Counted from the stretch's first letter, positions 1-6,492 are shown. The stretch: DNA of 7,102 nucleotides from Bacteroidota bacterium (GCA_947460795.1 CANHJA010000118.1:1-7102); one strand, 5' to 3'. Notes: generated by a model from the letters alone, not told the origin. Numbers and translations are program-made.

Positions 1-408
1 CAATGGCCAATTTGGAATGTTCCTTTAGTGAATGAACCTACGCCAATGTCCTCAAATCATGCGGAAGAAATAGCCGGAATAAAAAATTATATAAGAGCAA
101 GAATTGCTTGGTTAGACAATCAGTGGTTTTCATTGAATTGTGTTTTTCCTACAACTGTTAAAAATAGTATCAATGAAAATGAAGTAATTCTTTACCCAAT
201 TCCTACTACTGATATTATACATATTGATTTAAAAATAAAAGAAAATGTACAGATCAATTTGTTGTCAATAGATGGTAAAAAACTAATGTCAATGAAGTCC
301 TCTTCGTATAAAAATACCATTGATTTATCAAGCTATCAAAAAGGAATTTATTTTGTTGAAATTAAATGCAACGATCAAGTTTTAGTAAAAAAAGTAATCA
401 AAGAATAA
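1..408 (+). CDS. C-terminal part of a secreted CotH-kinase-like protein with T9SS type A sorting domain (5' end outside window)
   Basis: The frame is open from the first base and ends at TAA 406-408, so this is the 3' end of a longer gene; the GTG at 28 is not a convincing start. The first 40 or so residues (QWPIW near the start, then an acidic stretch, then R-A-R-I-A-W-L-D) resemble the C-terminal end of CotH-type spore-coat kinase domains, where a helix ending in R-x-x-W-L-D closes the domain. The last 75 residues look like a Bacteroidota type A sorting domain (Por_Secre_tail): LYPIPTTD, a strand with LLSIDGKKL, then YQKGIYFVEI and a basic end KKVIKE. Such a tail is expected to send the protein through the outer membrane by T9SS. 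The usual YPNP turn is YPIP here. The sorting tail is well supported; the CotH assignment rests on a short stretch and is less sure. An intrinsic terminator follows 26 nt after the stop. Confidence 0.72.
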   Translation, partial: QWPIWNVPLVNEPTPMSSNHAEEIAGIKNYIRARIAWLDNQWFSLNCVFPTTVKNSINENEVILYPIPTTDIIHIDLKIKENVQINLLSIDGKKLMSMKSSSYKNTIDLSSYQKGIYFVEIKCNDQVLVKKVIKE

Positions 409-434
409 GCATCAAACGACATCAATTAAAATTT

Positions 435-465
435 AAGACTGCCTAAATAAGGCAGTCTTTTTTTT
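435..465 (+). terminator. Rho-independent terminator after the CotH-like gene
   Basis: There is a perfect 9-bp stem, AAGACTGCC (435-443) with GGCAGTCTT (451-459), a 7-nt loop TAAATAA, and an uninterrupted T run through 465. It lies 26 nt after the stop of the upstream gene and separates it from the transporter operon. This is the clearest intrinsic terminator in the window. Confidence 0.92.
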
Positions 466-492
466 GTTGTAGTTGAAAAGTTTGAATTCATA

Positions 493-526
493 TTGTACCT
501 CAAAACAATTAAATTTCTTATCTTTC
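493..526 (+). promoter_or_regulatory. Probable Bacteroidota-type promoter of the POT-CDF operon
   Basis: A TTG (493-495) stands 23 nt upstream of TATCTTTC (519-526), which matches the Bacteroidota -7 element TAnnTTTG at all but the last base. The predicted transcript would begin shortly before the ATG at 547, giving a short leader. The site lies directly after the terminator at 435-465, as expected for a new transcription unit. It is a motif match only. Confidence 0.5.
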
Positions 527-546
527 GGCTTCAAATTTTTTACAAC

Positions 547-2067
547 ATGGAACAAATAAAATCATTAGAAGAGATTCAGAATTTTAAAGGGAAATATCCA
601 AAGCAATTGTGGTCATTGTTTTTCTCAGAAATGTGGGAACGTTTTTGTTTTTATGGTCTAAGAGGTATGTTAACTGTTTTCATGGTTACAGAATTAATGA
701 TGGGAGATAAACAAGCAAATCTTCAATATGGCGCAACTCAAGCCTGGGTATATGCGTTCACTTTTATTGGAGGAATGATGGCGGATAAAATTTTAGGGTT
801 TAAAAAATCTTTGTTTTGGGGAGGTTTATTAATGATTGCTGGGAGTGTAATTCTTATGGTTAATCCCCAATTAAATTTCTTTTATGGTATAGGGTTCTTG
901 ATTGTTGGTACAGGTTTTTTTAAACCAAATATCTCATCAATGGTAGGTCAATTATACAAAAATGATGACACTCGAAGAGATGCTGGGTTTTCTCTATTTT
1001 ATGCAGGTATTAATTTAGGGGCTTTTTTAGGAGGAATATTAATGATAGGAGTTGCACAAGGAGAAATATTAGAAAAATATATTCCAATTGAAAAAAGATG
1101 GAATTTTGCTTTTGGCTTAGTGGCAGTTGCTATGATAATTAGTTTGGTTGTTTATTTTGTTACTAATAAAAATTTAGGACCAATAGGAAGCTCTCCTTTA
1201 AAAAGTGTTGTAGGCAATGATGGTAAAGTAGGTTTAAATAAAAAATGGTATGAATATGCAGTTTATTTAGGAACCTTAATTTGTGTACCATTGATTATTA
1301 AAATGGTTTCAAACACAGTTTACACCGATTATTTTATGTATATAATTGGACCATTTAGCCTTATTTATTTAATATTTGAAATGACTAAATTAGGTGCTGC
1401 TGAAAATAAAAAATTGATTGCTGCATTTATTTTTATTTTATTTTCAGTTGTTTTTTGGGCAATTTTTGAGCAAGCTGGAGGCTCATTAAGTTTATTTGCT
1501 AAAGACAATCTTGAAGGCAAGTTGGTAGGGTTTAATCCAAATCAAATTAATAATTCAGCCAACTCTTTATTTGTAATTGCATTTGCTCCTCTTTTAGGTT
1601 TAATTTGGATTTGGATGGCTAACAGAAAAATTGAACCCAATGGGGTTGTTAAATTTGGATTAGGGTTTTTATTTCTGGGATTGTGCTTTTTCATTTTTTC
1701 TTGGTTAAGAACCACAGACAATGGCTTTGGGAAAGCATCTCTAGCAATCTTTACTTTTGGATATTTTGTTGTTACCATAGGAGAAATATGTTTATCGCCA
1801 ATTGGATTGTCCTTAATGACGAAGTTAGCAACTCCAAAACTTCAAGGATTTATGATGGGTATGTGGTTTTTAGCTTCTGCCTACGGACAATATGTTGCTG
1901 GTTTATTTGGAGCATCTATTTCTCCAAATGAAAATGCGACTCCTTCTGAAAAATTGATTGCATATTGTACAGGTTATAATCAATTTGCATGGTACGCAAT
2001 TATTGCTGGGATATTAATTATTGCAATTTCTCCTTTTGTGAAAAAACTTATGCAAGACGTTAAATAA
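547..2067 (+). CDS. Proton-coupled oligopeptide transporter (POT/PTR2 family, MFS)
   Basis: A 506-residue inner-membrane protein, expected to import di- and tripeptides with protons. Family hallmarks are plain: the E-x-x-E-R proton/substrate motif in helix 1 (E28, E31, R32 within SEMWERFCFYG), GTGFFKPNISSMVGQLY, the PTR2 signature FYAGINLGAF (F151 to about 160), and the helix-7 segment FWAIFEQAGG. Hydrophobic segments run through the whole chain, and the length is normal for a bacterial POT protein. The start is taken at ATG 547, because the upstream in-frame TTG at 493 would add 18 residues encoded across the promoter-like region and the homologous part begins after MEQIK. No clear Shine-Dalgarno is present, which is usual in this phylum. 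The CDF gene starts 3 nt after the stop, so the two are very likely cotranscribed. The family call is firm; the exact substrate range cannot be read from the sequence. Confidence 0.95.
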   Translation: MEQIKSLEEIQNFKGKYPKQLWSLFFSEMWERFCFYGLRGMLTVFMVTELMMGDKQANLQYGATQAWVYAFTFIGGMMADKILGFKKSLFWGGLLMIAGSVILMVNPQLNFFYGIGFLIVGTGFFKPNISSMVGQLYKNDDTRRDAGFSLFYAGINLGAFLGGILMIGVAQGEILEKYIPIEKRWNFAFGLVAVAMIISLVVYFVTNKNLGPIGSSPLKSVVGNDGKVGLNKKWYEYAVYLGTLICVPLIIKMVSNTVYTDYFMYIIGPFSLIYLIFEMTKLGAAENKKLIAAFIFILFSVVFWAIFEQAGGSLSLFAKDNLEGKLVGFNPNQINNSANSLFVIAFAPLLGLIWIWMANRKIEPNGVVKFGLGFLFLGLCFFIFSWLRTTDNGFGKASLAIFTFGYFVVTIGEICLSPIGLSLMTKLATPKLQGFMMGMWFLASAYGQYVAGLFGASISPNENATPSEKLIAYCTGYNQFAWYAIIAGILIIAISPFVKKLMQDVK

Positions 2068-2070
2068 TTC

Positions 2071-3051
2071 ATGAAAAACGAAAGTATAAAAATTCAAAAA
2101 TTATTAGTATCCGTTTCTGTTTTACTTTTTATTATCAAAATAGTAGCATGGGTAATTACAGGCTCAGTTGCCATTTTAACCGACGCATTAGAAAGTACAG
2201 TTAATGTAATTGCTGGTTTTATTGGTTTGTATAGCATTGTTTTATCCTCTAAGCCTAAAGATAAAGAGCATCCGTATGGTCATGGGAAAGTAGAATTTAT
2301 TTCTTCTGCAATTGAGGGGACATTGATTTCAATCGCTGGAATGATTATTATATATGAAGCCCTTGATAATTTAATTCATCCTCACGAATTGAAAAAATTA
2401 GATCATGGGTTGATATTAATTGCCGTTACAGCCTTGGTAAATTATTTCGTTGGATTTTATTGTGTCAAAAAAGGAAAAGCAAATAATTCCCCCATTTTAG
2501 TTGCTAGTGGGTCACATTTAAAATCGGATACCTATTCTACCATTGGACTTTTGGTAGGGTTATTATTTGTTATAATTACTGGATATAAATGGATCGATAG
2601 CATTGCTGCATTGGTTTTTGCCTTCATTATTATTTTTACTGGATATAAAATTATTCGCAAATCGATTTCAGGAATCATGGATGAAAAAGATGCAGAAATT
2701 ATAGATGAAATCGTAGAAGTATTAAACAAAAATAGAAACAGAAGTTGGATAGACATCCACAATATACGTGTGATAAACTATGCCGGTTTTTACCACATTG
2801 ATTGTCATTTAACGGTGCCTTATTATATCAATGTAAATGAAGCACACTCTATATTAGATACCTTGACAGATACTATAAATGAACATTTTCAAAATCGAGT
2901 TGAATTTTTTATTCATGTTGATGGATGTTTATCATCACAATGTTCTATTTGCAATCTTACAAATTGTGATAAACGAAGCATGCAATATGTGAAAACCATT
3001 GAATGGACCCATCAAAATATAATTTCAAACAAAAAACACAGCCTTGCCTGA
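2071..3051 (+). CDS. Cation diffusion facilitator (CDF) family divalent metal efflux transporter
   Basis: A 326-residue membrane protein predicted to export divalent metals (Zn, Fe, Co, Mn or Cd type) in exchange for protons. It opens with two hydrophobic helices carrying SVAILTDALESTVNV, followed by the CDF loop HPYGHGKVEF; the helix-5 site H-x3-D is present as H149/D153 (SGSHLKSD). In helix 2, the position that is usually H/D-x3-D reads E41-x3-N45, so the site is a variant and the metal is uncertain. After six or so helices comes a cytoplasmic dimerisation domain (about 205-283) with HIDCHLTV, then a cysteine-rich tail with C286, C291, C294 and C299. As I recall, both the variant helix-2 motif and the Cys tail occur in other Bacteroidota CDF proteins. 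The gene begins 3 nt after the POT stop, implying cotranscription and possibly coupled translation. Family assignment is secure. Confidence 0.93.
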   Translation: MKNESIKIQKLLVSVSVLLFIIKIVAWVITGSVAILTDALESTVNVIAGFIGLYSIVLSSKPKDKEHPYGHGKVEFISSAIEGTLISIAGMIIIYEALDNLIHPHELKKLDHGLILIAVTALVNYFVGFYCVKKGKANNSPILVASGSHLKSDTYSTIGLLVGLLFVIITGYKWIDSIAALVFAFIIIFTGYKIIRKSISGIMDEKDAEIIDEIVEVLNKNRNRSWIDIHNIRVINYAGFYHIDCHLTVPYYINVNEAHSILDTLTDTINEHFQNRVEFFIHVDGCLSSQCSICNLTNCDKRSMQYVKTIEWTHQNIISNKKHSLA

Positions 3052-3140
3052 AAAAAATAACGACAGCAAATAATACGATTTAAACTTAACCCATTCTGTT
3101 GTGCTATTATTTTCATAAAAAGAATTGTGTTGAATATAAG

Positions 3141-3176
3141 TTTGGCTACAAAATTTAGAATTTACAATTATCTTTA
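3141..3176 (+). promoter_or_regulatory. Probable promoter of the T9SS cargo gene
   Basis: TTTG (3141-3144) precedes TATCTTTA (3169-3176) by 24 nt; the second element matches TAnnTTTG except for the last base. The ATG at 3194 follows 17 nt after it, almost the same arrangement as in front of the POT gene. The spacing is slightly long. The rest of the 142-nt gap from 3052 to 3193 is AT-rich with no convincing terminator or small gene. Confidence 0.42.
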
Positions 3177-3193
3177 CCCCAATAAATTTTATT

Positions 3194-4306
3194 ATGAAAA
3201 AACTATTTTTATTACTTTTTGTATTTGCTTCAATGCAAGTAATCGCACAAACTCAAATAACGCTAACAAGGGCTGATTTTCCAAAACCTACTGCAAACAG
3301 TCCTTTGCCTGACAGTGTTTTATATACAAATGTAAATGGCACGAATACTACGGCCGAAACTATTGACGGTGCAAGTCAATCTTGGTCTGAAGCCGGTTTA
3401 ACCGGCACAACAGCCTATCAAACTTTTGTGCCTGTTTCTGCTACTCCTTTTATTTTTCAAGCAACTTTTTTTGGAAGTGATTATGCACAACCGCTGTTAA
3501 ATTCAAATATTGCAGGGCAAGTAGCTTCTGATGCTTACGAATATTATGATTACAGTTCAGGAAATGGCAAATTACAAATTCGTGGTTTTGGTGCAAATGT
3601 TACTATACCAGGCTCCACAACACCATTGCCTTTGCCGGCTATTTACACCTCACCAGATGTAGTGTATGTTTTTCCAATTGCTTATGGCAATAGTGATAGT
3701 TCAACCTCTTCATTCAATGTAAATTTACCTTTACCAGCACCCATAGGAACGGTTTCTGTATCAAGAAATCAAAAACGGGTAAACAATGTGGACGCTTGGG
3801 GGTCAATCTCTACGCCTGCAGGTACATTTGATGTATTAAGAGTAGTCTCAACGATTAACAGAATTGACTCAATCAAAACGACATTTGTTTCTTTTGGTAC
3901 ACCAACAAATCCAGTTGAATACAAATGGTTAGCAGCAGGTAAAAAGATACCTGTTTTGCAAATTAATGGAAACAATGTGGCTGGTGTTTTCACAAAAACA
4001 AATGCTACTTTTTGGGGAGCAAGCACGGTAGCAACGTCCAATGTAAATGCAAATTTTAACTCGTTTATGGCATACCCAAATCCGGTAATCGAAAATGTCA
4101 CCATTTCATTTACATTAAAAAAAGCAGCTACAGTTGATGTTGAAGTAGTGACTATCACAGGTCAAAAAATAGCCCATTTTCATTTTAATAAACAAGCCGG
4201 TAATTTTACAGAAACCTTGCCACTGCAAACTTTAAAAGCAGGAAATTATATAATTTCTTGTAAATCAGAAACAGAAACAGTGTCTTCAAAATTGATAAAA
4301 CTATAG
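3194..4306 (+). CDS. Secreted protein of unknown function with T9SS type A sorting domain
   Basis: A 370-residue protein that I do not recognise by function. It starts with a clear Sec signal peptide (KK followed by a hydrophobic core, with cleavage probably after A18 in VIAQT). The middle part, about residues 20-290, is rich in Thr, Ser, Asn, Gly and Pro and looks all-beta. It holds no enzyme motif that I can name; the most distinctive stretch is W202 to V217 (WGSISTPAGTFDVLRV), a pattern I associate with other secreted flavobacterial proteins of unknown role. Residues 292-370 form a type A sorting domain: YPNP (294-297), a strand leading to TGQKIAHF, LKAGNYIISC, and the terminal KLIKL. The protein should therefore pass the outer membrane by T9SS and be released or anchored on the surface. 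It has its own promoter-like element and sits alone between two operons. The body is slightly less AT-rich than its surroundings, which is not enough to argue transfer. Confidence 0.88.
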   Translation: MKKLFLLLFVFASMQVIAQTQITLTRADFPKPTANSPLPDSVLYTNVNGTNTTAETIDGASQSWSEAGLTGTTAYQTFVPVSATPFIFQATFFGSDYAQPLLNSNIAGQVASDAYEYYDYSSGNGKLQIRGFGANVTIPGSTTPLPLPAIYTSPDVVYVFPIAYGNSDSSTSSFNVNLPLPAPIGTVSVSRNQKRVNNVDAWGSISTPAGTFDVLRVVSTINRIDSIKTTFVSFGTPTNPVEYKWLAAGKKIPVLQINGNNVAGVFTKTNATFWGASTVATSNVNANFNSFMAYPNPVIENVTISFTLKKAATVDVEVVTITGQKIAHFHFNKQAGNFTETLPLQTLKAGNYIISCKSETETVSSKLIKL

Positions 4307-4330
4307 CCAACATATTCTTTTAGAAGAAAA

Positions 4331-4361
4331 TTCGTAAAAAAGAACTTTTTTGTTACCTTTG
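4331..4361 (+). promoter_or_regulatory. Promoter of the TPR-ribH-LutA-like operon
   Basis: TACCTTTG (4354-4361) is an exact match to the Bacteroidota -7 element TAnnTTTG. The upstream element is weaker: TTCG at 4331-4334 lies 19 nt before it. The ATG at 4406 lies 44 nt downstream of the -7 element, leaving a leader of roughly 35-40 nt of AT-rich sequence. An A6-G-AA-C-T6 inverted repeat (4336-4351) fills the spacer between the two elements. Confidence 0.6.
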
Positions 4362-4405
4362 CGAACGTTTAAAAGTGGTTATTATAAATAAAAATAATAT
4401 AAAAA

Positions 4406-5143
4406 ATGTCTAAACACGATAAATATACAGCTCCAAGAACATTAACGAACCCTCAAGCTTCGACTCAATCTATTGAAGAAGAATTAAATATTCCTTCAGC
4501 ACAAGACAGATTGCTCGTTGTTGAAAATTGGTATCAAGCAAACAGCAAAATGGTTAATTATGCTTTAATAGGAATTTTAGCAATTGTGGTGGGTGTTTTT
4601 GGATATAAATATTACATCGGTGGTCAAAGTAAAAAAGCAAATGATGCAATTTTTAGAGCACAAACCTATTACAGTATTGACTCTATCAATTGGGCATTAA
4701 ATGGAGATGGTAATAATTTAGGATTTAAAAAAATTGCTGACAAATTCAGCGGAACACCTGCGGGAAATTTAGCTAATTATTATGCAGGAATCTGTTGCTT
4801 AAAAACGGGTGACTTTGCTAATGCAGAAAAATATTTGAAAAAATTTGATGGGAAAGGAACCTTAGTTACAAATGTTGCTAAAGGAGCTTTAGGCGATGCA
4901 TTGATGGAACAAGGAAAAACGGATGATGCAATTAAACAATATTTGGATGCTTCTAGCGACGATGAAAATTTATTGATTTCTCCATTGTATTTAGAGAGAG
5001 CTGGTTTAGCGTATGAATTAAAAAATAATACACAAGAAGCAATCGCTACCTATAAAAAATTAAAAGAGAAATTTCCTCAAAGTCAACAAGCTAGAAACAT
5101 GGACAAAAACTTAGCTCGTTTAGGGGTTTATAGCATAGAATAA
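4406..5143 (+). CDS. Membrane-anchored tetratricopeptide repeat protein (YfgM/TPR_21-like)
   Basis: A 245-residue protein with a hydrophilic N-terminal segment of about 48 residues, one transmembrane helix (about 49-70, MVNYALIGILAIVVGVFGYKYY) and a soluble region made of TPR-like helical hairpins. Repeats are visible at about 122-150 (YYAGICCLKTGDFANAEKYL), 160-182 (GDALMEQGKTDDAIKQYL) and 196-226 (AGLAYELKNNTQEAIATYKKL). This layout matches the YfgM/TPR_21 type of ancillary envelope protein, where the repeats face the periplasm and act as a protein-binding scaffold; the partner cannot be told from sequence. An exact -7 element lies upstream. The stop TAA shares its last base with the ATG of ribH (TAATG, 5141-5145), so translation is probably coupled. 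As I recall, a TPR protein next to ribH is common in Flavobacterium-like genomes. TPR and topology are well supported; a precise role is not. Confidence 0.88.
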   Translation: MSKHDKYTAPRTLTNPQASTQSIEEELNIPSAQDRLLVVENWYQANSKMVNYALIGILAIVVGVFGYKYYIGGQSKKANDAIFRAQTYYSIDSINWALNGDGNNLGFKKIADKFSGTPAGNLANYYAGICCLKTGDFANAEKYLKKFDGKGTLVTNVAKGALGDALMEQGKTDDAIKQYLDASSDDENLLISPLYLERAGLAYELKNNTQEAIATYKKLKEKFPQSQQARNMDKNLARLGVYSIE

Positions 5144-5649
5144 TGAGTTTATCTTCAGAAAATAGTAATTTATTACAAATTAACAACCTGCAAATATCAG
5201 ATGATTTGCAGGTTGTTATCGTTTATACCGAATGGAATGAATCCATCATTCAAGAATTAATAAATGGAGCCAATCGGATTTTTGCACAATTCCCTGCTGT
5301 AAAAGTTCAGGCCTTCCAAGTACCAGGTTGTGTAGAAATACCATTTGCTATCAATCAACATTATCAAACCTTACGGGCCGATGCATACATAGCATTTGGT
5401 TGTGTTATTCGCGGTGAAACACCTCATTTTGATTATGTGTGTGATGCAGTTACTCAAGGAATTTCTTCCTTAAATACAACGATTGATTCGCCAACTATAT
5501 TTGGCATTTTAACAGTCAATAAAATAGAAGAAGCCCATGATAGAATCGGTGGGAAGCATGGTCACAAAGGGGAAGAGGCAGCTGTAGCAGCATTGAAAAT
5601 GGCAAGCCTTCAAAACAGTTTTAAAACTCAACGCAAATTGAGTAAATGA
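5143..5649 (+). CDS. ribH: 6,7-dimethyl-8-ribityllumazine synthase (lumazine synthase)
   Basis: A 168-residue cytosolic enzyme that condenses 5-amino-6-ribitylamino-uracil with 3,4-dihydroxy-2-butanone 4-phosphate to give the lumazine precursor of riboflavin. Family motifs appear in order: beta-1 VVIVYTEWNE (24-33, with the aromatic W31 near the pyrimidine site), VPGCVEIPFA (60-69), FGCVIRGETPHFDYVC (85-100) with the catalytic-type His H95, FGILTVNKIEEA (120-131), and D-R-I-G-G-K (R134 and K138, phosphate-binding region) before KGEEAA. The length is normal for the family. The start at ATG 5143 overlaps the TPR stop by 1 nt. The first 23 residues are a variable tail with three LQI/LQV repeats, and their codons contain a perfect 15-bp inverted repeat. 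An in-frame TTG (5206) inside that repeat is the only later start candidate before beta-1, and I consider it less likely. No FMN riboswitch is visible upstream. Confidence 0.95.
   Translation: MSLSSENSNLLQINNLQISDDLQVVIVYTEWNESIIQELINGANRIFAQFPAVKVQAFQVPGCVEIPFAINQHYQTLRADAYIAFGCVIRGETPHFDYVCDAVTQGISSLNTTIDSPTIFGILTVNKIEEAHDRIGGKHGHKGEEAAVAALKMASLQNSFKTQRKLSK
5181..5218 (+). repeat. Perfect 15-bp inverted repeat (hairpin) inside the 5' coding region of ribH
   Basis: TAACAACCTGCAAAT (5181-5195) is the exact reverse complement of ATTTGCAGGTTGTTA (5204-5218), with the 8-nt loop ATCAGATG between them. The arms do not extend further (T5180 faces T5219). The hairpin covers codons 13-26 of ribH, starting 38 nt after the start codon. 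No T run follows it, so it does not look like an intrinsic terminator. Its function is unknown; an RNA hairpin acting on ribH translation or mRNA stability is possible. Confidence 0.9.
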
Positions 5650-5680
5650 TGCAATATCGAATACAAAACGTCTATAAAAA

Positions 5681-6400
5681 ATGAAAGTACAACTATTTAT
5701 TCCTTGTTTTATTGATCAGTTATATCCTCAAGTAGGAATGAATACAGTTAAAATTTTAGAAAAAGTTGGATGTGAGGTTACGTACAATCAAAATCAAACT
5801 TGCTGCGGACAACCAGCCTACAATGCAGGTTTTTTAAATGATGCAAAAAAAGTAAGTGAAAAGTTTTTAGATGATTTTTCGGGTTCAGAATATATTGTTG
5901 CTCCAAGTGGTTCTTGTATCGGTTATGTAAGAAATTCATTCGATGAAATTTTTGATAATACATCCTGTCACAATGATGCTAAAGCAGTTTCGAAGCGCTC
6001 GTTCGAGTTGACAGATTTTTTAGTCAATATCATGAAAATTCAAGATGTAGGAGCTACTTTAAATGCAAAAGCAACATATCACGATGCGTGTGGTGCACTG
6101 CGTGAATGTGGTATTAAAACAGCCCCTCGTCAACTTTTGTCCAATGTAAAAGGCTTAGAACTTGTGGAAATGAAAGAGTGTGAAACATGTTGTGGTTTTG
6201 GTGGAACTTTCGCGGTAAAATATGAGCCTATATCTATTGGTATGGCACAAACAAAAATCAATAGCGCCATCGAAACAGGCGCTGAATATATTATATCAAC
6301 AGATATTTCTTGTTTAATGCATTTAGAAGGCCACATCAAACACCGCAATTTAGATATTAAAACAGCGCATATCGCGGATGTACTTACCATGGGTTGGTAA
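5681..6400 (+). CDS. (Fe-S)-binding CCG-domain protein, LutA/YkgE-like
   Basis: A 239-residue protein, close to the usual length of LutA/YkgE, built from two cysteine-rich CCG domains. The first has C9 (IPCF), C31, the CCG pair C41/C42 in QTCCGQPAYNAG, and C79 in APSGSC. The second has C137 (YHDACGALREC, also C143), the pair C170/C171 in CCGFGGTFAVKYEPIS, and C211 in DISCLMHLEGH. CCG domains bind Fe-S clusters or act in electron transfer in heterodisulfide reductase, glycolate oxidase GlcF and lactate oxidation LutABC. In LutABC, LutA works with the Fe-S protein LutB and with LutC. Neither lutB nor lutC follows here; the gene lies 31 nt after ribH and probably belongs to its operon. The start ATG 5681 gives the expected N-terminus, KVQLFIPCF. 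Family membership is firm. A lactate role is only inferred, so no gene symbol is given. Confidence 0.9.
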   Translation: MKVQLFIPCFIDQLYPQVGMNTVKILEKVGCEVTYNQNQTCCGQPAYNAGFLNDAKKVSEKFLDDFSGSEYIVAPSGSCIGYVRNSFDEIFDNTSCHNDAKAVSKRSFELTDFLVNIMKIQDVGATLNAKATYHDACGALRECGIKTAPRQLLSNVKGLELVEMKECETCCGFGGTFAVKYEPISIGMAQTKINSAIETGAEYIISTDISCLMHLEGHIKHRNLDIKTAHIADVLTMGW

Positions 6401-6401
6401 G
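6383..6401 (+). repeat. 7-bp inverted repeat over the stop codon of the LutA-like gene
   Basis: CTTACCA (6383-6389) pairs perfectly with TGGTAAG (6395-6401) around the 5-nt loop TGGGT. The TAA stop (6398-6400) lies in the right arm. No T run follows, so this is at most a weak terminator or an mRNA 3'-end structure. It is short enough to be chance. Confidence 0.4.
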
Positions 6402-6492
6402 TTGCTTTGGATCAATTTAATTTGAGATAAATAAATTCTAGTAGTCTCATTTGTCTGTAATTGATAGATGCTGAAATTATCTAAATTTTTAT

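Noticed and set aside
493..546. TTG at 493 as the start of the POT transporter
   Set aside because: It would add 18 residues encoded by promoter-like DNA with no family match; ATG 547 gives the normal N-terminus.
1683..1931. 82-codon + strand frame inside the POT gene
   Set aside because: It is an out-of-frame shadow of the transporter with an implausible residue mix and no start signals.
3068..3112. 8-bp inverted repeat AAATAATA / TATTATTT after the CDF gene as a terminator
   Set aside because: All A-T pairs with a 29-nt loop and no T run; too weak to call in AT-rich intergenic DNA.
3392..3406. Near-perfect palindrome GCCGGTT-T-AACCGGC in the T9SS cargo gene
   Set aside because: The centre is a single base, so it cannot form a stable RNA hairpin at full stem length, and it sits in ordinary coding sequence (E-A-G-L-T-G). 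It could be a protein site but nothing else supports that.
3769..4158. 129-codon open frame on the minus strand
   Set aside because: It lies wholly inside the T9SS cargo gene, has no start context, promoter or recognisable motif, and mirrors the coding strand's composition. The shorter minus-strand frames at 1542-1778, 2532-2762, 5778-5963, 6130-6390 and 6708-6951 are rejected for the same reason.
4336..4351. A6-G-AA-C-T6 inverted repeat as terminator of the T9SS cargo gene
   Set aside because: The centre is only 2 nt and the stem is nearly all A-T. It also lies inside the spacer of the next promoter, so I noted it there rather than calling a terminator.
4307..4405. FMN riboswitch upstream of the ribH operon
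   Set aside because: The leader is only about 40 nt of AT-rich sequence, far too short for an FMN riboswitch, and none of its conserved GC-rich helices are present.
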